The position numbers were made by a program, and so were the translations under genes. A stretch of 12,678 bases of DNA from an uncultured Acidobacteriota bacterium (GTDB taxonomy: Bacteria; Acidobacteriota; Blastocatellia; RBC074), in assembly GCA_937967285.1 (NCBI GenBank), contig CALBSU010000074.1, positions 1-12,678 on the forward strand. The letters run 5' to 3'. Positions 8,421 through 12,678 of this stretch are shown in pieces. Position 1 is the first letter of the stretch, and each line of letters begins with the position of its first letter. The notes under the pieces are model-generated. The model had not been told where the DNA came from. It did no database searches and saw only the letters and a program-made list of their open reading frames with translations.

Positions 8421-9428
8421 TTGGCTACAGTAACCATGAAAGAGCTGCTCGAAGCGGGTGTCCACTTCGGGCATCAGGTCCGCCGGTGGAATCCGAAGAT
8501 GAAGGAGTACATCTTCGGCGAGCGGAACGGCATCTACATTATCGATCTGCAGAAGACGCAGCGGATGTTCAAGGAGGCGATGAAGTTCCTGACGGGGCTG
8601 ACCTCCGAGGGAACGGACCGGAGCGTGCTCTTCGTCGGGACGAAGCGACAGGCCCAGGACGCGATCAAGGAAGAGGCTCTGCGCTGCAATCAGTTCTACA
8701 TCAACCAGCGCTGGCTGGGCGGCCTGCTGACCAATTTTCAGACGATTCAGAAATCGATCAAGCGTTACAAGGAGATCGAGGCGATGCAGGCCGACGGCCG
8801 GATCGATCAGTATGCCAAGAAGGAGCGGCTGCAGATCGAGCGCGAGCGCCTGGCGCTTGAGAAGAACCTTTCCGGAATCAAGGAGATGAAGAGGCTGCCG
8901 AGCGCGATCTTCATCATCGACACCAACAAGGAAGATATCGCGGTCAAGGAGGCCAACCGGCTGGGAATTCCAGTGGTTGCGGTCGTCGACACCAACTGCA
9001 CGCCGGAAGGCATCGATTACGTGATCCCCGGCAACGACGACGCTCTGCGCGCGGTTCGACTCTTCGCTTCGAGGATTGCCGATTCGATCATGGAAGGCCA
9101 GCAGCTGGCCCAGCAGAAGGAGGCCGAAGAGGCCCTTGCGGCGGCCGAACAGGCCAAGGCCGGCGGCGGCGAATCGAGGCAGCAGGATCGCGGCGAGCGT
9201 GGTGAGCGCGGCGGACGCGGGCGCGGCGACAGGGATCGAGATCGCGGACGCGGTGGTCGCGGACGCGGCGGTGACAGGGGCGGCGGCGAGCGGAGACAGC
9301 CCGTCCAGCAGCAGCCTGCGCAGCCTGTCGTGACAGAGGAAGCGGCGCCGGCCGAATCCCCCGCCCCGGCAGTCGAGGAGAACACTGCTGCCGAAAAGGC
9401 TGTCGAAACCGCGGCAGAGACCGCTTAA
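8421..9428 (+). CDS. rpsB: 30S ribosomal protein S2 with long Arg-Gly-rich C-terminal extension
   Basis: S2 is a late-assembling protein on the solvent side of the 30S subunit. Residues 1 to about 228 are a complete S2: [21 protein letters not shown] (7-27), [11 protein letters not shown] (36-46), [13 protein letters not shown] (94-106), [15 protein letters not shown] (164-178) and [19 protein letters not shown] (190-208). E. coli S2 has 241 residues and this one has 335. The extra part is a Gln/Ala/Glu helix (about 227-247), an Arg/Gly/Asp block (252-292) with repeated RG and RGG steps, a Gln/Pro linker, and an Ala/Glu acidic tail (305-335). It is probably disordered. The RG block is encoded by near-direct repeats, such as TCGCGGACGCGG at 9242 and 9257. 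Long tails on S2 occur in several phyla. The start is TTG with GGAGG 5 nt upstream. Confidence 0.97.
   Translation: MATVTMKELLEAGVHFGHQVRRWNPKMKEYIFGERNGIYIIDLQKTQRMFKEAMKFLTGLTSEGTDRSVLFVGTKRQAQDAIKEEALRCNQFYINQRWLGGLLTNFQTIQKSIKRYKEIEAMQADGRIDQYAKKERLQIERERLALEKNLSGIKEMKRLPSAIFIIDTNKEDIAVKEANRLGIPVVAVVDTNCTPEGIDYVIPGNDDALRAVRLFASRIADSIMEGQQLAQQKEAEEALAAAEQAKAGGGESRQQDRGERGERGGRGRGDRDRDRGRGGRGRGGDRGGGERRQPVQQQPAQPVVTEEAAPAESPAPAVEENTAAEKAVETAAETA
9174..9296 (+). repeat. GC-rich repeats encoding the Arg-Gly block of S2
   Basis: The DNA for S2 residues 252-292 is built from short near-repeats of CGCGGACGCGG-like units. The clearest are a 15-bp tandem pair starting at 9242 and 9257, differing at one base, and GGCG(A/GT)GACAGG-like copies near 9225 and 9269. 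This suggests growth by slippage or unequal exchange and predicts length variation between strains. Confidence 0.65.
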
Positions 9429-9464
9429 ACATCTGTTGTAACGGAATTTACCGTTGACAAATCG

Positions 9465-9507
9465 AAGCGGCGCAGCCTTTCCATCGAGCATCGGCTGCGC
9501 CGCTTTT
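9465..9507 (+). terminator. terminator-like 13-bp hairpin between rpsB and tsf
   Basis: AAGCGGCGCAGCC (9465-9477) pairs perfectly with GGCTGCGCCGCTT (9493-9505) over a 15-nt loop. The run of T is only four (9504-9507) and is then broken by C. The stem is stable enough to stop or pause polymerase, but the weak U-tract and the following co-directional tsf suggest partial termination or an RNA-stability element rather than a full stop. The gap 9429-9584 has no convincing promoter: a TTGACA at 9454 lacks a -10. Confidence 0.6.
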
Positions 9508-9584
9508 CAATACCCGTCATCATGAAACAGGGGTGCAGCGGGGCCGGAACCGGCGCCGCTGAAACCATTGAGGAGATCAGTCTA

Positions 9585-10244
<660 letters not shown>

Positions 10245-10264
10245 GGCAGAACTGTAATCAGCGA

Positions 10265-10304
10265 CCCCGGGAAGGCCGCGGATGCATATCCGCGGCCGCC
10301 GGGG
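10265..10304 (+). promoter_or_regulatory. very stable hairpin between tsf and pyrH
   Basis: An inner 10-bp stem GGCCGCGGAT (10274-10283) / ATCCGCGGCC (10288-10297) closes a GCAT loop. An outer 6-bp stem CCCCGG (10265-10270) / CCGGGG (10299-10304) extends it, with GAA bulged on one side and G on the other. No T-tract follows, so it is not an intrinsic terminator. It ends 30 nt before the pyrH GTG and may act as an RNA-processing, stability or translation-control element. Confidence 0.65.
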
Positions 10305-10309
10305 CGGCG

Positions 10310-10351
10310 ATGAGTACCCTGAGCAACAAATATCGTGTCACTACCAGATGA
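10310..10351 (+). CDS. possible 13-codon upstream ORF overlapping the pyrH start
   Basis: An ATG at 10310 opens a 13-codon frame ([13 protein letters not shown]) ending in TGA at 10349-10351, overlapping the first five codons of pyrH in another frame. It begins 5 nt after the strong hairpin, and only a GGGGCGG-like purine stretch precedes it. Because the pyrH start (GTG) lacks a clear ribosome site of its own, translation of this frame could deliver ribosomes to pyrH. Frames this short arise by chance often, so this is a weak call. Confidence 0.2.
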   Translation: MSTLSNKYRVTTR

Positions 10352-11099
10352 GATTGCAGCGCCAAGGTTCAAACGGATCCTTCTCAAACTGAGCGGCGAG
10401 GCTCTGATGGGCGATGCGGGATACGGAATCGATCCCAACGTCGTCCAGCGCGTAGCGGGTGAAGTTATCGAAGTATTATCGCTCGGTGTCGAGGTCGCGC
10501 TGGTCGTCGGCGGCGGCAACATTTTTCGGGGCATCAAGGCGAGCGCCTCAGGAATGGACAGGGCCTCGGCCGATTACATGGGCATGATCGCTACGGTCAT
10601 GAACGCGCTGGCGCTGCAGGATTCGCTCGAGAAACTCGGCGCTTTCACCCGAGTCATGTCGGCGATAGAGATGCGCGAAGTAGCCGAGCCGTTCATCCGC
10701 CGGAGAGCGGTCAGGCATCTAGAAAAGGGCCGGATCGTGATCTTCGCCGCCGGGATCGGCCAGCCGTTCTTCACCACCGACACCGCCGCGGTGATGCGCG
10801 CGCTTGAGATCCAGGCCGACGTCATCATGAAGGCGACGAGCGTCGGAGGCGTCTACACTTCCGATCCGAGAAAGAACTCGGACGCGGTCAAGATCGAAGA
10901 ACTCAATTATATGCGTGTCCTGCAGGAGGAGCTGGCCGTCATGGATGCATCGGCGATCTCCCTCTGCAAGGACAATCGCTTACCGATCGTCATCTTCGAC
11001 ATGACAAAGCATGGCAACATCCGCAGGGCGGCCCTCGGCGAACGGGTCGGATCGATCGTCAGACCCGATGATTATTCGATCTCAGGGGCTTCCAGATAG
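10335..11099 (+). CDS. pyrH: UMP kinase
   Basis: UMP kinase phosphorylates UMP to UDP using ATP, the first committed step from UMP toward all other pyrimidine nucleotides; the bacterial enzyme is an amino-acid-kinase-fold hexamer. The sequence shows [15 protein letters not shown] (12-26) with the catalytic Lys, the GGGNIFRG loop, [15 protein letters not shown], the UMP-site FFTTDTAA, and the ATP-side [20 protein letters not shown]. The C-terminal [22 protein letters not shown] is typical. Length is 254 against 241 in E. coli; the extra residues are at both ends. The start is GTG at 10335, the first start codon after an in-frame stop at 10320, but no good Shine-Dalgarno precedes it, so initiation may depend on the overlapping upstream frame or on a non-standard site. 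frr starts 28 nt after the stop, an order conserved in most bacteria. Confidence 0.96.
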   Translation: MSLPDEIAAPRFKRILLKLSGEALMGDAGYGIDPNVVQRVAGEVIEVLSLGVEVALVVGGGNIFRGIKASASGMDRASADYMGMIATVMNALALQDSLEKLGAFTRVMSAIEMREVAEPFIRRRAVRHLEKGRIVIFAAGIGQPFFTTDTAAVMRALEIQADVIMKATSVGGVYTSDPRKNSDAVKIEELNYMRVLQEELAVMDASAISLCKDNRLPIVIFDMTKHGNIRRAALGERVGSIVRPDDYSISGASR

Positions 11100-11127
11100 C
11101 CTTGTCGATTATCCGGAGGAAGAAAAA

Positions 11128-11685
<558 letters not shown>

Positions 11686-11715
11686 AAACCTTCAACATCC
11701 GTAACGGTTATATCT

Positions 11716-11745
11716 GCGGCGCCGCTCTGGCGCCGCTTTTTCTTT
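11716..11745 (+). terminator. intrinsic terminator after frr
   Basis: GCGGCGCC (11716-11723) pairs perfectly with GGCGCCGC (11729-11736) over a 5-nt loop, followed by TTTTTCTTT. It is a textbook rho-independent terminator for the plus-strand cluster. Read from the minus strand the stem lacks a T-tract, so it does not serve the convergent SDR gene. Confidence 0.92.
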
Positions 11746-11754
11746 CCGGAGTAT

Positions 11755-12540
<786 letters not shown>

Positions 12541-12541
12541 G

Positions 12542-12579
<38 letters not shown>

Positions 12580-12591
12580 GACCTTCGTGAC

Positions 12592-12616
12592 CAGATCACG
12601 ATATTATCATGATCTG
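12592..12616. repeat. imperfect 25-bp palindrome between the two heptamer arrays
   Basis: CAGATCACGATA (12592-12603) faces TATCATGATCTG (12605-12616) around a single central T, with 11 of 12 positions complementary. It sits between two inverted heptamer arrays. An outer pair GAAAGTGC (12569-12576) / GCACTTTC (12623-12630) adds to the dyad symmetry. It could be a protein-binding site, a cruciform, or the centre of a small mobile repeat. Confidence 0.8.
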
Positions 12617-12619
12617 CCA

Positions 12620-12678
<59 letters not shown>

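Noticed and set aside
8404..8433. 9-codon ATG frame overlapping the rpsB start
   Set aside because: It has no ribosome site of its own; the strong GGAGG lies inside it and clearly serves the TTG of rpsB.
9454..9482. TTGACA in the rpsB-tsf gap as a tsf promoter
   Set aside because: No -10-like hexamer at 16-18 nt; the sequence there is the terminator-like stem.
8220..9491. 423-codon open frame on the minus strand across rpsB and the end of rpsI
   Set aside because: Leu/Ala-rich shadow of conserved ribosomal genes; the S2 and S9 frames explain the sequence.
9522..9584. 21-codon N-terminal extension of EF-Ts
   Set aside because: The Shine-Dalgarno AGGAG at 9571 serves the ATG at 9585, which gives the standard EF-Ts start.
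11011..11127. 39-codon N-terminal extension of RRF overlapping pyrH
   Set aside because: GGAGGA at 11115 directs initiation at 11128, and the resulting 185 residues equal the family length.

Overview
The window is a GC-rich bacterial chromosome segment carrying mostly housekeeping genes. It reads as a free-living Gram-negative-type bacterium. The joined order rplM-rpsI-rpsB-tsf-pyrH-frr, the large SpoIIE/HAMP phosphatase, the double-PDZ secreted protein and the acyl-CoA ligase would fit Acidobacteriota. That placement is an impression from gene content and protein style, not a demonstrated assignment.

Left half (1-7139), all on the minus strand and read right to left: a long-chain acyl-CoA synthetase, a membrane-bound SpoIIE-type Ser/Thr phosphatase with a HAMP domain, a secreted or membrane-anchored protein with two PDZ domains around a coiled coil, and a secreted 5'-nucleotidase-like metallophosphatase. 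Gaps of about 135-150 bp separate them, so they need not form one operon. A 320-bp divergent region (7140-7459) holds a good plus-strand promoter for rplM and a plausible minus-strand promoter for the ligase.

Right half (7460-11685), plus strand: rplM, rpsI, rpsB, tsf, pyrH and frr, a translation and UMP-kinase gene cluster. It starts at a TTGACA-17-TATTCT promoter and ends at a textbook intrinsic terminator (11716-11745). Three internal junctions carry strong RNA hairpins. The rpsI-rpsB spacer has four segments that can pair in mutually exclusive ways, the rpsB-tsf spacer has a 13-bp terminator-like stem, and the tsf-pyrH spacer has a 10+6-bp stem. S2 carries a roughly 105-residue C-terminal extension with an Arg-Gly-rich block and an acidic Ala/Glu tail.

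Far right (11755-12678), minus strand: an atypical short-chain dehydrogenase whose catalytic Tyr/Lys are replaced. Its upstream region consists of heptanucleotide repeats (AGAAAGT / ACTTTCT) in two opposite-facing arrays around an imperfect palindrome; the second array runs off the window. One array falls between a -35-like and a -10-like box just before the SDR start codon, so copy-number change could switch the gene.

No RNA genes, CRISPR arrays, insertion sequences or phage genes were seen. I found no clearly new multi-gene system. The strongest leads are the heptamer repeats at the SDR promoter, the attenuator-like rpsB leader and the RG-rich S2 tail.
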